Positions 17,304-26,728 of a stretch of DNA of 64,000 nucleotides are shown piece by piece; the first letter of the stretch is position 1; each line of letters begins with the position of its first letter. Under the pieces are notes generated by a model. It ran no database searches. It had not been told where the DNA came from and saw only the letters and a program-made list of their open reading frames with translations. Origin of the DNA: an uncultured Pseudomonadales bacterium (lineage in GTDB: Bacteria > Pseudomonadota > Gammaproteobacteria > Pseudomonadales > Cellvibrionaceae); assembly GCA_947487765.1 (NCBI GenBank), contig CANKXO010000003.1, positions 248,001-312,000 of the forward strand. Reading direction: 5' to 3'. A program made the position numbers and the translations under genes.

Positions 17304-18518
17304 TTAACGCCCCACTAATTCAACGTTGCTATTAAAGCGATTCATAATGAATGAAATAAACATATTCACTGCAAAATAAACCACAATAGCCATAAAGATT
17401 GTTTCGATTGCCTGACCGGTTTGATTCAAGGCCGTACCTACAAACACATTAAATAAATCTGGGTAGGCAATGGCTGCTGCCAATGTCGAATTTTTTACGA
17501 GACTCTGATATTCAGAATTCAACAGCGGAACGATTACACGCATGGCCTGAGGAACAATAATCAAGGACATGATCTTTCCTTCTCTCAGCCCAATACTTCT
17601 CGCGGCCTCTGTTTGACCATGAGGAACCGCTTGAATACCTGCGCGCACAGCCTCGGCGATAAATGCACCGGTATAAACAGACAATGCAATCGTTAATGCC
17701 ATGAGTTCGGGGATGACTGTTATACCACCGCGAAAACCAAAACCTTGTAATGCGGGATAATCAATTACAAATGGGAATCCTGTAACTAACGCCGCCAAAA
17801 ATGGTAAACCTATTACCATTGCAACGCTTGTATTAAAAACAGGAAACTGTTGACCCGTCGCATCTTGACGTTTTTTCGCCCAAGAACGTAAGACAAAAAT
17901 ACCAACGATTGCAGCAGCTAAGGCTAAATAAACTAATATCGATCCGCCTTCTCCCACAAGCTTGGGAATAAACAATCCGCGAACGTTTAGAAATACAGCC
18001 TCACCAAGACTTAAACTATCGCGAGGCCCTGGCAACGTAGCCAGAACTGCGGAATACCAAAAAAGAATTTGTAACAACAATGGGATATTACGGAAAGTTT
18101 CAACATAAATAACTGAGATTTTTTTAACTATCCAATTGGTAGAAAAATACATGACACCAAAGATAAAACCTAAAACGGTGGCAAAGAAGATTCCTAATAT
18201 GGAGACCAAAATAGTATTGAGAAATCCGACGATAAATACACGTAGGTAAGTATCAGTAGAGCTAAAGTCAATCAATGACATTAAGACATCGTAACCCGCT
18301 GCATTACTCAAGAATCCAAAACCACTTTTAATGCCTGCGGCTTCTAAGTTGTCGAACGTGTTACTAATAATAGTAAAAAAGAAATAAGCTAGGCCAAAAA
18401 TTAATAATGCTTGATAAATTGCTGCCCGATATTTGGGGTTATTATAAAAAGCATGTGAACCAGATTCGGTTTTTCGGGTGGCTGCTTTAATTTGTTCTGT
18501 TGTTTTTTGTTTTAACAT
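17304..18518 (-). CDS. aapQ: General L-amino acid ABC transporter, permease AapQ
   Basis: A 404-residue permease with multiple hydrophobic helices. Its EAA loop reads IAEAVRAGIQAVPHGQTEAA, then RSIGLREGKIMSLIIVPQAM. The periplasmic/central insertion between helix groups (about residues 160-250) is the feature that distinguishes AapQ from short polar-amino-acid permeases. It follows the binding-protein gene after a 104-base gap that contains a strong hairpin (18581-18608). Confidence 0.93.
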   Translation of the reverse strand: MLKQKTTEQIKAATRKTESGSHAFYNNPKYRAAIYQALLIFGLAYFFFTIISNTFDNLEAAGIKSGFGFLSNAAGYDVLMSLIDFSSTDTYLRVFIVGFLNTILVSILGIFFATVLGFIFGVMYFSTNWIVKKISVIYVETFRNIPLLLQILFWYSAVLATLPGPRDSLSLGEAVFLNVRGLFIPKLVGEGGSILVYLALAAAIVGIFVLRSWAKKRQDATGQQFPVFNTSVAMVIGLPFLAALVTGFPFVIDYPALQGFGFRGGITVIPELMALTIALSVYTGAFIAEAVRAGIQAVPHGQTEAARSIGLREGKIMSLIIVPQAMRVIVPLLNSEYQSLVKNSTLAAAIAYPDLFNVFVGTALNQTGQAIETIFMAIVVYFAVNMFISFIMNRFNSNVELVGR

Positions 18519-18580
18519 AAAGCGAGACTACTTAAAAATTAGAGCACTAAACGCTCAAAAAAGAAAATCAGGTTAAAACG

Positions 18581-18608
18581 AGAAAGTGACACTGATGTGT
18601 CACTTTCT
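18581..18608 (-). promoter_or_regulatory. Intercistronic hairpin between aapJ and aapQ
   Basis: A perfect 12-base-arm inverted repeat (18581-18592 and 18597-18608, AGAAAGTGACAC and complement) has a 4-base loop. It lies just after the binding-protein stop. Such a hairpin after the first gene of an ABC operon usually gives more binding protein than membrane subunits, by partial termination or mRNA protection. No T-run follows, so stabilisation is the likelier role. Confidence 0.65.
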
Positions 18609-18622
18609 GATTTAACTTACGA

Positions 18623-19636
18623 TTAACGCATAGCTGGCGAATATAAAATACCGCCATCTTTCCATAATGCGTTTAGTCCACGTGAAATTTTCAGTGGAGA
18701 ACCCGAACCTACGTTACGCTCGAAAGATTCTGAGTAGTTACCGACTTGTTTAATAACTTGGTATGCCCAATCTGGATTCAAGCCAAGGTTTTTACCCAAC
18801 TCACCTTCACCACCAAGTAGACGTTTGTTGCCTGGCTTACCATTAGCTAATTTATCTGCAACGTTAGAAGAAGTAACGCCTTGCTCTTCGCCCTCAATCA
18901 TTGCACTAAGAGACCACTTAACAATATTGAACCACTGATCATCACCCTGACGAACAACAGGGCCTAATGGCTCTTTAGAGATCACTTCAGGTAAAACAAT
19001 TGCGCCTTTAGGGTCTTTCAAGCCAATACGTAGTGCATATAGCTGAGATTGGTCAGACGTCAGGAAATCACAACGGCCAGATTCGAAACCTGCACGAGTT
19101 TGGTCAGATGTATCAAAAGTAACTGGCTTATATTTGATTTTGTTTTCACGGAAGTAATCAGAAATAGCAAGCTCAGTAGAAGTACCAGCCTGAATACATG
19201 CGTTAGCACCGTCTAATTCTTTAGCTGATTTAACACCTAGTTTTTTGCTTACCATGAAACCTGTACCGTCATAATAAACAACACCAGCGAAGTTTAGACC
19301 GAGTGATGTATCACGAGTGTGTGTCCACGTTGTATTACGAGAAAGCACATCGATTTCACCAGACTGCAATGCAGTAAAGCGCTCTTTAGCTGTTAGTGGC
19401 TTGTATTGAACCTTATTTGCATCACCTAAAACTGCAGCAGCAACAGCACGACAAACGTCAACGTCTAGACCACTCCACTTACCTTTTTCATCTTTTTGAG
19501 AGAAACCGGCTAAGCCTGTACTAACACCACAAGATAATGTACCACGCTTCTTAACATCATCCAGTGTGCCCGCTTGTGCACCCAAAGTTAAGCCAGCGGC
19601 CAAACCGCCAACAATAAGGGAAGAGAGTTTAATCAT
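18623..19636 (-). CDS. aapJ: General L-amino acid ABC transporter, periplasmic binding protein
   Basis: A 337-residue protein with a signal peptide (SLIVGGLAAGLTLGAQAG). The bacterial SBP family 3 fold follows: LDDVKKRGTLSCGVSTGLAG, then GLDVDVCRAVAAAVLGD and AFESGRCDFLTSDQSQLYAL-type segments. The C-terminus SRGLNALWKDGGILYSPAMR is characteristic of AapJ/BztA. It binds amino acids in the periplasm for AapQM-P. It is first in the operon, so the promoter should lie in the 743-base region 19637-20379. Confidence 0.95.
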   Translation of the reverse strand: MIKLSSLIVGGLAAGLTLGAQAGTLDDVKKRGTLSCGVSTGLAGFSQKDEKGKWSGLDVDVCRAVAAAVLGDANKVQYKPLTAKERFTALQSGEIDVLSRNTTWTHTRDTSLGLNFAGVVYYDGTGFMVSKKLGVKSAKELDGANACIQAGTSTELAISDYFRENKIKYKPVTFDTSDQTRAGFESGRCDFLTSDQSQLYALRIGLKDPKGAIVLPEVISKEPLGPVVRQGDDQWFNIVKWSLSAMIEGEEQGVTSSNVADKLANGKPGNKRLLGGEGELGKNLGLNPDWAYQVIKQVGNYSESFERNVGSGSPLKISRGLNALWKDGGILYSPAMR

Positions 19637-20379
19637 AGGTTTTCTCCTAATGTAGTTATATTTTTATAGAGTTTAATTATCCGGCTTTAAGTAATTTGCC
19701 AATTGTTCTTATTGCATAACTGCAATCAATATACCAATTAAATATTGCAACACGAGAGCGTATAAAATAACGTCAACTACCGACTAAAACACTACTATTA
19801 GCGCTTTAACTTGTAGTCTTTTCCATTTGATAATAATTCAGAAACGAACAACACATGAAGTTCATTACATCTGCTTCAGTTAAAAAGCGTTCCATTAAAA
19901 TACTTTCTTACAATCGCCTGCACATTTAAAGGGCAATTTATTTTTATTAACCCAAATACCTAAGTGACCAGTAAGTAAATTAATCTTAATCACATAGAGT
20001 CTTGATTAATAGAGTTAGAATATAACAAATAAGAATTTAGATTTTGTATTTTTATAATTATTAAACTTAAAAATAGGTTAATTATCAGCCACATCCATAT
20101 TATTCTTTTTATTATAGCTATATATAAGTAGTGGTTATTATTAAATCAAAACTTAGATTTTGAATACAATTCGCCCAAAAATCATGATCTTTGTTTTTTC
20201 TATGGCCAATCACACGATCATTATAATTTAGATAATGACTTATAGACATCAGTGAAAGGTTAAATATAACAAAGGTTATAGCGTTTTAAGAGGAAAAATA
20301 ATTCATCCAAAAGGATTAATAAGGCGACGGAAAACCATTCCATTGCATCGAAAATAATTAGCGAGACTCGTATGCTCCA
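19637..20379. other. Long AT-rich region upstream of aapJ
   Basis: These 743 bases lie between the aapJ start and the stop of the TauE-type gene (both genes on the minus strand). They must contain the aapJQMP promoter. The sequence is strongly AT-rich and contains no open frame I would defend, no sigma-54 GG-N10-GC pair on the minus strand that I could find, and no strong long inverted repeat. A small RNA cannot be excluded. Confidence 0.45.
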
Positions 20380-21150
20380 TTATGGTATCCATGCTTTATA
20401 AAGGCCCAATATACTCGTTATTAAAAGAGCAACACCTAATAATCGATAAAATTGGACACTATCCGTTGCCAATAAATAAGCGTGTAAGCGCAAACCTATA
20501 AAGTGACCAATTGCGGCACAGGGCAAAAGCCATAAGTGGTGGATGAGCTGGAGGTCCACCTCAGCATAAATAAACGACGCCATTTTGATCATTACTAGAA
20601 TAAACCAAAGCACGAATAGCGTATCCCTCAGCTGATAACGGCTAAGGTATTTGGAATAAACAGCCACAATCACTGGAGCACCAATTAGCGACGTCCCGCT
20701 GATATATCCCCCAAGGGCCAAAAACAATACATCTACCCACTTATTTTTACTGGTAAACGGCTTGTTAAATACATAAGACAAGGCATAAATGCTGATAATA
20801 GAAAAGATAATGCTATTCATTACCTGTGCTGGCAAGGTAATCAAACCAAAAACACCAGCTATTTTAGGGATCAGCATTACTAATAGAGTTTTACCTAAAA
20901 AAGACCAAGCGACTGTTGGTTCAGCGACACCGCTCAATGCTTGACGATGACTTTTATAAACCGTCAGAGAAGAAAAAACCAACAGATGTACAGCAATAAT
21001 GGGTAAATAGACCAATGGCTGGTCATCAATCAACAACAAAAAGGGCAAAGCTAATACTGCTCCGCCAAAACCTAACCCTGAACGGACAACACCACTCCAG
21101 ATAAAAACAATACCTATCAATATGTATTGATAAACGGCTAATTGCTCCAT
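20380..21150 (-). CDS. TauE/SafE (DUF81) family membrane permease
   Basis: A 256-residue, highly hydrophobic protein with about eight membrane helices. It contains the family pattern SGLGFGGAVLALPFLLLIDD near the N-terminus and GGYISGTSLIGAPVIVAVYS in the second half. These proteins are proposed exporters of sulfite or sulfonate-derived anions. Nothing nearby points to sulfur metabolism, so the substrate stays open. It stands alone on the minus strand after the terminator at 21207-21233. Confidence 0.85.
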   Translation of the reverse strand: MEQLAVYQYILIGIVFIWSGVVRSGLGFGGAVLALPFLLLIDDQPLVYLPIIAVHLLVFSSLTVYKSHRQALSGVAEPTVAWSFLGKTLLVMLIPKIAGVFGLITLPAQVMNSIIFSIISIYALSYVFNKPFTSKNKWVDVLFLALGGYISGTSLIGAPVIVAVYSKYLSRYQLRDTLFVLWFILVMIKMASFIYAEVDLQLIHHLWLLPCAAIGHFIGLRLHAYLLATDSVQFYRLLGVALLITSILGLYKAWIP

Positions 21151-21206
21151 ACTAGTTCCTAAGCCCCAAACTCTCAGCGCTTATAAGTTAACGCCATTAG
21201 AATTAA

Positions 21207-21233
21207 AAAAGCCCTGAGTACAACAGGGCTTTT
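21207..21233 (-). terminator. Intrinsic terminator of the MORN-protease gene
   Basis: AAAAGCCCTG (21207-21216) and CAGGGCTTTT (21224-21233) form a 10-base stem with a 7-base loop. On the minus strand the stem ends in a T-run (GGGCTTTTTTAATTC). It lies about 110 bases past the stop of the gene at 21342-23084. Confidence 0.85.
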
Positions 21234-21341
21234 ACTTTGTCGACATGTGAATATTTTGATGAAATCAATAAGACTTAATCCACCGTGAATACTATCAACA
21301 TATCCAGGCGATTAATAATGCCTTCTCTAATATATTGATTC

Positions 21342-23084
21342 TTATGGGATCTGTCTATTTTCCTGCTTTTTCCTCTCAGCTAACGCTTCTCTCCAGACAG
21401 ACAGTTGAGCGGCTATCGCTTTAGGCTTAAAGATTAAAGGGTTTGAATGCTCAAAATTCTCTTGGGCCTCCCGACCACGAACAATATCCCTCGCTCGATC
21501 AAAAGCACTGATAAAATCATTGGACACGGGAAGCGCATCTTTAAAGAAAGCCTCTCCAAAGTAGGTCATCTCCGATGTATCGCTACAACCAAATGAAGTT
21601 TTATCTTCAGAGGCGGCCACGACAACCAAAGTATTATCATCCTTCACTGCGTTAACATAGCCACCTGCAAAGCATGCAGATATAACCACTACCTTGTAAC
21701 GAATAGGTAAGGACTTAACAATTTCACCCATCCGTTCAGCACTGAGAGAGGAGAGCTCTAAACCCGGCTGTGCCAATTGGAAATTAAAATCACGAGAACC
21801 ATGACTGGTAAAGTAAACAAAAAGAATGTCATTTTCAGCATCCATTTTTTCTGCAACACCATGCAAAACTTTTTCGATACTGGTTGTGGTTGCTAACGGT
21901 ACTTCTTTATAAGAAACGTTGCCATTCATCAGCAGTAATGATTTATTTCTAGTTCCGTAATCACTATCAAATAAATCTCGAATAAAATTGACCTCTCGAC
22001 GAAAAACACCTTGCGTACCATCACCGGCAATACCCACAAAATATAACTCAGTCTCATCAAGGTCATTTTCCTCAATGACTGATAGCACTTCATCAACACG
22101 AGAGCTTTGGCGATAAAGCACATCTTCAACAATAACGCTAGCATCATGCTCAACCAGCTTATTATCCGAACTGATTAATTGGCCATATTTCCAAACCCCT
22201 TCAATACGCGCTATACCATCTAAAGGCTTTGCATAGGTTAGTATTCCTTGGCCATGTTTAACACCGTATTCGAAGCCCCCTTCGTAACGGGCCCCATCTT
22301 GCTCATGAATACCCTGCCCATGAAAAACACCTTTTGCAAAAGCGCCTTTATAGTTAACACCATAGGTATCACTATAAATACCGACACCATGGAAAGCACC
22401 TTTTACAAACTCTCCTGTATAGGTTCGCACCTTATCTTTGTATTCCCCTTGCCCATCGAACAACCAATTTTTAAAATCTCCTGTATAGCTAACTTCATCA
22501 TCACGATAATCACCACGGCCTAATAAAATACCTTGCTTAAATTCCCCTTGGTACACCTTACCTGTAGCACTTGTGAATAAACCTTGCCCATCAAATACTC
22601 CTTCCAAAAAGCTTCCTTCGTAAATATCACCATTGCTCTGCACTAACTTTCCTTGGCCGTGAAAAGTATTATCTTTAAATTCTCCAATATATTCTGCATC
22701 ACCTTGATTCATAATTCCTTGGCCATTGGCTTTTGAAAAATCTACATCGCCTTCATAAACGCGCTCATCAGCAAACGTAATAGTGCCCTTACCTTTTGCT
22801 ACACCTTTATCAAAACCACCTTCATAAATAAAATCTCTTGTCTCATAACGGCCATCGCCATGAAATAGACCTTTCTTAAATTCACCTTTATAAACATCAC
22901 CGTTAGGCCAAACTATTCGGCCATCGCCACTTAGCTCACCTTTCAATAGATCTCCATCATATTGCCCCCCATCAGGTAAAAATGTAACGGGAATAGCAAC
23001 ACTATTGGAAAAGTATTGTTTATTTTCAACAACAATCGCTCCAACGATAAAGCCACACATTAAAATAAAAAAAACTCTAACCAT
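21342..23084 (-). CDS. MORN-repeat protein with C-terminal C13/caspase-like cysteine protease domain
   Basis: This 580-residue protein starts with a hydrophobic segment (FFILMCGFIVGAIVV, residues 5-19) that should anchor or export it. Residues about 41-302 consist of 11-12 MORN repeats (for example IYEGSFLEGVFDGQGLF and NYKGAFAKGVFHGQG). From about 325 a caspase-fold peptidase of the C13 (legumain-like) type follows. The catalytic pair appears as His428 (VYFTSHGSRDF) and Cys471 (VVVISACFAGGYV), with AASEDKTSFGCSD and EMTYFGEAFFKDAL downstream. Both catalytic residues are intact, so activity is likely. MORN repeats often bind lipids or scaffold proteins, so a membrane-tethered protease is inferred. 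Substrate and function are unknown. It stands alone, 24 bases after the SprT-like gene on the same strand. Confidence 0.85.
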   Translation of the reverse strand: MVRVFFILMCGFIVGAIVVENKQYFSNSVAIPVTFLPDGGQYDGDLLKGELSGDGRIVWPNGDVYKGEFKKGLFHGDGRYETRDFIYEGGFDKGVAKGKGTITFADERVYEGDVDFSKANGQGIMNQGDAEYIGEFKDNTFHGQGKLVQSNGDIYEGSFLEGVFDGQGLFTSATGKVYQGEFKQGILLGRGDYRDDEVSYTGDFKNWLFDGQGEYKDKVRTYTGEFVKGAFHGVGIYSDTYGVNYKGAFAKGVFHGQGIHEQDGARYEGGFEYGVKHGQGILTYAKPLDGIARIEGVWKYGQLISSDNKLVEHDASVIVEDVLYRQSSRVDEVLSVIEENDLDETELYFVGIAGDGTQGVFRREVNFIRDLFDSDYGTRNKSLLLMNGNVSYKEVPLATTTSIEKVLHGVAEKMDAENDILFVYFTSHGSRDFNFQLAQPGLELSSLSAERMGEIVKSLPIRYKVVVISACFAGGYVNAVKDDNTLVVVAASEDKTSFGCSDTSEMTYFGEAFFKDALPVSNDFISAFDRARDIVRGREAQENFEHSNPLIFKPKAIAAQLSVWREALAERKKQENRQIP

Positions 23085-23108
23085 CCTATTTTCTACCTAA
23101 CATATCCA

Positions 23109-23669
23109 TCAACCTATATACTCTAATAACCCTGAACAATCTCGACATCGGTATTCATGCACTCCTCGCTGAATATTCTTATGTCGATATGTTGTTAACT
23201 CGATATCGCGACAGCTACATTTATAACGGTGACGCTGCACACGCCTAACAGGAATACCATCTAAACTATAGTTACCGCGCACTATAGGCTTCGCCCCGAA
23301 CGCCTGCATAATAGTCCGCCACTCATTGCCGTGAGGTTTAATCTTGTGTAAACCATAAAGGCAATCTGAAATGTAGTGAGCAACCTCATGAGGAATTGTA
23401 TTATTCCAACTATCTCCAGGATACTTAGCAAATAACCAAGGATTGAAACGAATTTGTTGCTTTGGCTTAGACAACCAATTAAATTTTTGCCTCTGCTTTT
23501 TTTGAAAATAAGTGCGATAAATACCGGCCGCTCGCCCTTTAAGATTAAACACCACATCAATATCTGAAAATGAATCATTATAAATAACTGACGCCAGCTG
23601 AATATATCTATTGACCTCTTCAATTACCTGTCGCTGTTTTTCTGGGCCAATTGGCTCAATTACATTCAT
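23109..23669 (-). CDS. SprT-like zinc metalloprotease-domain protein
   Basis: A 186-residue protein with the HExxH zinc motif TIPHEVAHYISDCLYG (His94, Glu95, His98) and a third ligand candidate in KPHGNEW (His113). A C-terminal zinc ribbon follows (YKCSCR ... YRCRDCSGLL). This is the SprT arrangement shared with eukaryotic SPRTN, a protease of DNA-protein crosslinks. Bacterial SprT function is poorly known. The gene is followed 24 bases later by the MORN-protease and preceded, after 3 bases, by an Mpo1-like membrane protein. The three may be one transcript. Confidence 0.88.
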   Translation of the reverse strand: MNVIEPIGPEKQRQVIEEVNRYIQLASVIYNDSFSDIDVVFNLKGRAAGIYRTYFQKKQRQKFNWLSKPKQQIRFNPWLFAKYPGDSWNNTIPHEVAHYISDCLYGLHKIKPHGNEWRTIMQAFGAKPIVRGNYSLDGIPVRRVQRHRYKCSCRDIELTTYRHKNIQRGVHEYRCRDCSGLLEYIG

Positions 23670-23672
23670 AAT

Positions 23673-24140
23673 TTAGTATTGGATATTCAAACGTTTTAAC
23701 CAATGCACCCACCACCAGGCGGGCCCAACCAATAAAAATTGAATATCTTTTAAGAAGGAAGGTTTTTTCCCTTCGATATGATGACCTATAAACTGAAAAA
23801 TCCACATAATAATAAATAAAATCAAACTAAACTTCCAAACCGAAATATTCAGCGAAACCAGTATATTAATCCCAATAAAAACCAATAATGTAAGCAAACT
23901 CATTGCTAGACCGATAGGATTAGAAAGCTTAAAGTAATAAAACAAAACAGGAATTGCCGCGATATGCGCCCATGTAATATGGACATTATCAAAAAAATCA
24001 GGAAACGGAATAGCCCAGACTAATGCAAAGGTTACGAAATAAATAGATGGTACTGCTATGCCATGAATTAAAATATTGGTTTTATTTTGATGGCTTTCGC
24101 CATACTCATTGATCAAGGATTCTATTCGCCGCATAAACAC
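23673..24140 (-). CDS. Mpo1-like (DUF962) membrane protein
   Basis: A 155-residue membrane protein with three to four hydrophobic helices. The DUF962/Mpo1 signature is present: YGESHQNKTNILIHGIAVPS near the N-terminus and FIGHHIEGKKPSFLKD, then LLVGPAWWWVH near the C-terminus. The conserved histidines match those of yeast Mpo1, an iron-dependent 2-hydroxy fatty acid dioxygenase. The bacterial substrate is not established. It is closely packed with the SprT-like gene (3-base gap). Confidence 0.85.
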   Translation of the reverse strand: MFMRRIESLINEYGESHQNKTNILIHGIAVPSIYFVTFALVWAIPFPDFFDNVHITWAHIAAIPVLFYYFKLSNPIGLAMSLLTLLVFIGINILVSLNISVWKFSLILFIIMWIFQFIGHHIEGKKPSFLKDIQFLLVGPAWWWVHWLKRLNIQY

Positions 24141-24253
24141 CTCTATTTTTATAGTTAACCTTATTACCCATTCAATAGATTTTTTAATGATGGCATAACT
24201 GCCTTATTGCAGATACCGTTATTGACGATAATTTAACAAAATAGCCAACCCGT

Positions 24254-24553
24254 TCAAATATAGTATTGCTTTGACAAACGGCCTTTATCTGTTACCACTA
24301 CACCTTCAGCTTCTAGTAAACGTCGCTGCTTATTGGCATTAGAAAAGTCAGCAAGTTTCCCTTGAGCACTAACCACACGATGCCAGGGCAATTCAGAATC
24401 TTTGGGCAACTCCCGCAACCAACGACATGTCTGCCTCGCGTTGCCCAAGCCTGCCAATTCTGCAAGGCGTCCATAGCTACACACCTTTCCTTGAGGAATC
24501 TGTGATAATACCAAGCAAAAGCGCTCAAATGGAGAGGATTCGAATGAATCCAT
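24254..24553 (-). CDS. Alkyltransferase-like protein (ATL), MGMT family
   Basis: A 99-residue protein related to O6-alkylguanine-DNA alkyltransferases (QIPQGKVCSYGRLAELAGLG). The alkyl-accepting Cys of the PCHRV motif is replaced by Trp (LPWHRVVSAQG, Trp57). That substitution defines ATL proteins, which bind O6-alkylguanine lesions without repairing them and hand them to nucleotide excision repair. It follows msrQ by 5 bases on the same strand. Confidence 0.93.
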   Translation of the reverse strand: MDSFESSPFERFCLVLSQIPQGKVCSYGRLAELAGLGNARQTCRWLRELPKDSELPWHRVVSAQGKLADFSNANKQRRLLEAEGVVVTDKGRLSKQYYI

Positions 24554-24558
24554 GATTG

Positions 24559-25182
24559 TTACCTTTTCTTATATTTCCAGTAGAGGCGATCAGCCAACAA
24601 TATTACAAGAATCAGACCATAAACCAGTGGCCAAAGTATATCGGCTTTTACTAACCACCAGTAATGCACAATCCCCAATATTGCGACCAGATAGACAGTT
24701 CGATGCAAAACTATCCAGCGTTTCCCCAGCCATCGCTGCAACTTTTTAAACGATGTTATTGCTAAAGGCACCATCAAAATAAACGCAATAAAACCTACTG
24801 CAATGTACGGCCGATCAATAATATCCTCAAGTATGGATGCAAGGTTAAAGAAATGATCAAAAAAGATAAAGACGAAAAAATGTAATGATAGGTAAAAGAA
24901 ACTCCATAGGCCTAAAAAGCGACGCAGGCGCATTAACGCATTCCAGTGGAAATGTCGCCTTAAAGGCGTAATTGATAGAGTAATCAGTAAGAAATGCAAT
25001 GCCCATTCACCCATCGCATGGGTAATGACTTCAACGGGATTAGCGCCTAGATAACCCAGAAAAATACCAGCAATAAAATAGCCAATATGAGATAACGCAG
25101 CTGCAGTAATCGCAATTTTGGCCAATGTGATGACGTTAATTTTACTAATGCCCAATGGCATCCATTTCATAGTAGCTAACAT
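24559..25182 (-). CDS. msrQ: Heme-binding membrane subunit of methionine sulfoxide reductase
   Basis: A 207-residue integral membrane protein of the ferric reductase/YedZ family. It has about six helices with heme-ligand histidines in HAMGEWALHFLLITLSITPL, FFYLSLHFFVFIFFDHF and WIVLHRTVYLVAILGIVHYW. It passes quinol-derived electrons to MsrP in the periplasm. The gene starts 6 bases after msrP, and the pair is conserved across proteobacteria. Confidence 0.95.
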   Translation of the reverse strand: MLATMKWMPLGISKINVITLAKIAITAAALSHIGYFIAGIFLGYLGANPVEVITHAMGEWALHFLLITLSITPLRRHFHWNALMRLRRFLGLWSFFYLSLHFFVFIFFDHFFNLASILEDIIDRPYIAVGFIAFILMVPLAITSFKKLQRWLGKRWIVLHRTVYLVAILGIVHYWWLVKADILWPLVYGLILVILLADRLYWKYKKR

Positions 25183-25188
25183 AATACA

Positions 25189-26154
25189 TCAATAGTTTTT
25201 ACGTAAATCCATTCCGGCATATAGAGATGCCACTTCATCTTGATAACCATTAAAGGGCAATGTAGGCTGCCTAAACAGCTTACCGATTACACGCTCACGC
25301 TTCTGACTCCAGCGCGGATGACTCACATCAGGGTTAACATTGGAGTAAAAGCCATACTCACTTGGGCCAGAAAGATTCCAACTGGTTTCTGGCTGCGCCT
25401 CAGTAAAACGAATACGAACAATCGACTTAATGCTTTTAAACCCATATTTCCAAGGAACAACCAAACGTAGTGGTGCACCATTTTGATTAGGTAAAGGCTT
25501 GCCATATATGCCTGTCGCCATGAATGTCAGAGGGTGCATTGCCTCATCCATACGCAAACCTTCACGATAAGGCCAATCCAACACGTTGCGCCGCTGCCCT
25601 GGCAAGGGGTTTTCTTTGTCATAGATCGTTTCGAAGGCAACATATTTGGCTTTAGAGGTTGGCTCAAAGCGCTTGAGTAAATCTGCTAGCGGAAACCCCA
25701 CCCAAGGAATCACCATGGACCACGCCTCGACACAGCGGAAACGATAGATTCGCTCTTCAAAATCATGAGGCTTTAACACATCCTCTAATGTATATTTACC
25801 CGGCTTAGCGCACTCGCCATCAATCGTGACTGACCATGGGTCTGTGGTCAGCGCTTTCGCATTGCGTACCGGATCGCCCTTACCGTAGCCCAGCTCATAG
25901 AAATTGTTATAACTCGTTATATCACTATAACTATGCGGCTCAGCCTCTAGATTAACTGTCCGTTCAGCCTGAGAAAAACGATCTTTAAACGTATCTATCG
26001 AAGCGAATGCAAGCTGAGGAAAATACGCCAAAGCAGAAAGAGACATCCCTGCCTTGATAAACTGTCGTCGTCTTCGAAATAGGGCCTCATCGGTAACATC
26101 ACTCTCAGTTAATGATGAAATTATTGCATTGGGTCGTCGGAAAATAGGAGTCAT
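25189..26154 (-). CDS. msrP: Periplasmic methionine sulfoxide reductase, molybdoenzyme subunit
   Basis: A 321-residue YedY-type protein. A Tat signal is visible ([20 protein letters not shown]). The molybdenum-ligating Cys is in [15 protein letters not shown], and the oxidoreductase fold continues with [20 protein letters not shown]. It repairs oxidised methionine residues in envelope proteins using electrons from MsrQ. It needs Mo-molybdopterin and export by Tat. The 574-base region upstream also separates it from the divergent malic enzyme gene. Confidence 0.96.
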   Translation of the reverse strand: MTPIFRRPNAIISSLTESDVTDEALFRRRRQFIKAGMSLSALAYFPQLAFASIDTFKDRFSQAERTVNLEAEPHSYSDITSYNNFYELGYGKGDPVRNAKALTTDPWSVTIDGECAKPGKYTLEDVLKPHDFEERIYRFRCVEAWSMVIPWVGFPLADLLKRFEPTSKAKYVAFETIYDKENPLPGQRRNVLDWPYREGLRMDEAMHPLTFMATGIYGKPLPNQNGAPLRLVVPWKYGFKSIKSIVRIRFTEAQPETSWNLSGPSEYGFYSNVNPDVSHPRWSQKRERVIGKLFRQPTLPFNGYQDEVASLYAGMDLRKNY

Positions 26155-26346
26155 TAATCAATCTCAGCCTTTTATTTGAACCACTTAGAGAGCTAATAGT
26201 TATTATAGTTCCTAGCGGCTTATAGTCCTTACTTATAAGCTTTTAATCTATATTCCATTCGTTATAGAGGCAGAACTGAAAGACAACACCCAAAACTTAT
26301 TTATTGACAAACCCGATGATTCACACAATATTCATCAGAAGATAAC

Positions 26347-26375
26347 TTAAAGTTATCCCTAAAACCTTGTATAAT
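26347..26375 (+). promoter_or_regulatory. Candidate sigma-70 promoter for malic enzyme, with GC-rich discriminator
   Basis: A perfect -10 box TATAAT (26370-26375) is followed by GCCGCGCC, a GC-rich discriminator of the kind seen in stringently controlled promoters. A weak -35 (TTAAAG, 26347-26352) lies 17 bases upstream. If used, it gives a leader of about 350 bases before the gene at 26729. The leader contains an imperfect inverted repeat AATTCAA ... TTGAATT (26589-26615). I recognise no riboswitch in it. The rest of the 574-base divergent gap toward msrP shows only GCTTATA-N9-TATAAGC (26218-26240). Confidence 0.45.
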
Positions 26376-26728
26376 GCCGCGCCTAGAAAGTTGACCTGCT
26401 ACACTTTGTTATTTACCCGTATTTAATTTATAAACCACTAACAATATCGTTACTGACTTTATTTATTTCCATATCTATCGATCAATAACAACGAGTAGTG
26501 GAGAGTACTTGCGACTTTTTATATGCGTGCGACCTCAGTTTTGCATCGGTGGATATTGATAGCCAACAGGTTTAACCTACCTCTCCTAAATTCAATAACG
26601 AAAATTATTTGAATTGAGAAGATCTAAAACAACTGGCATTAAATTGATAAGTTTGACATCGAGCAACAGAAAACTAAGACGCAGCATCGCACAAAACAAT
26701 ACATTCCTTTTAAACTGATGATGACGAT

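Noticed and set aside
21342-26154. A defence island around the MORN-caspase protein
   Set aside because: The neighbours (SprT-like, Mpo1-like, ATL, MsrPQ) are ordinary housekeeping or repair genes; no nuclease, nucleotide cyclase, reverse transcriptase or other defence partner is present.
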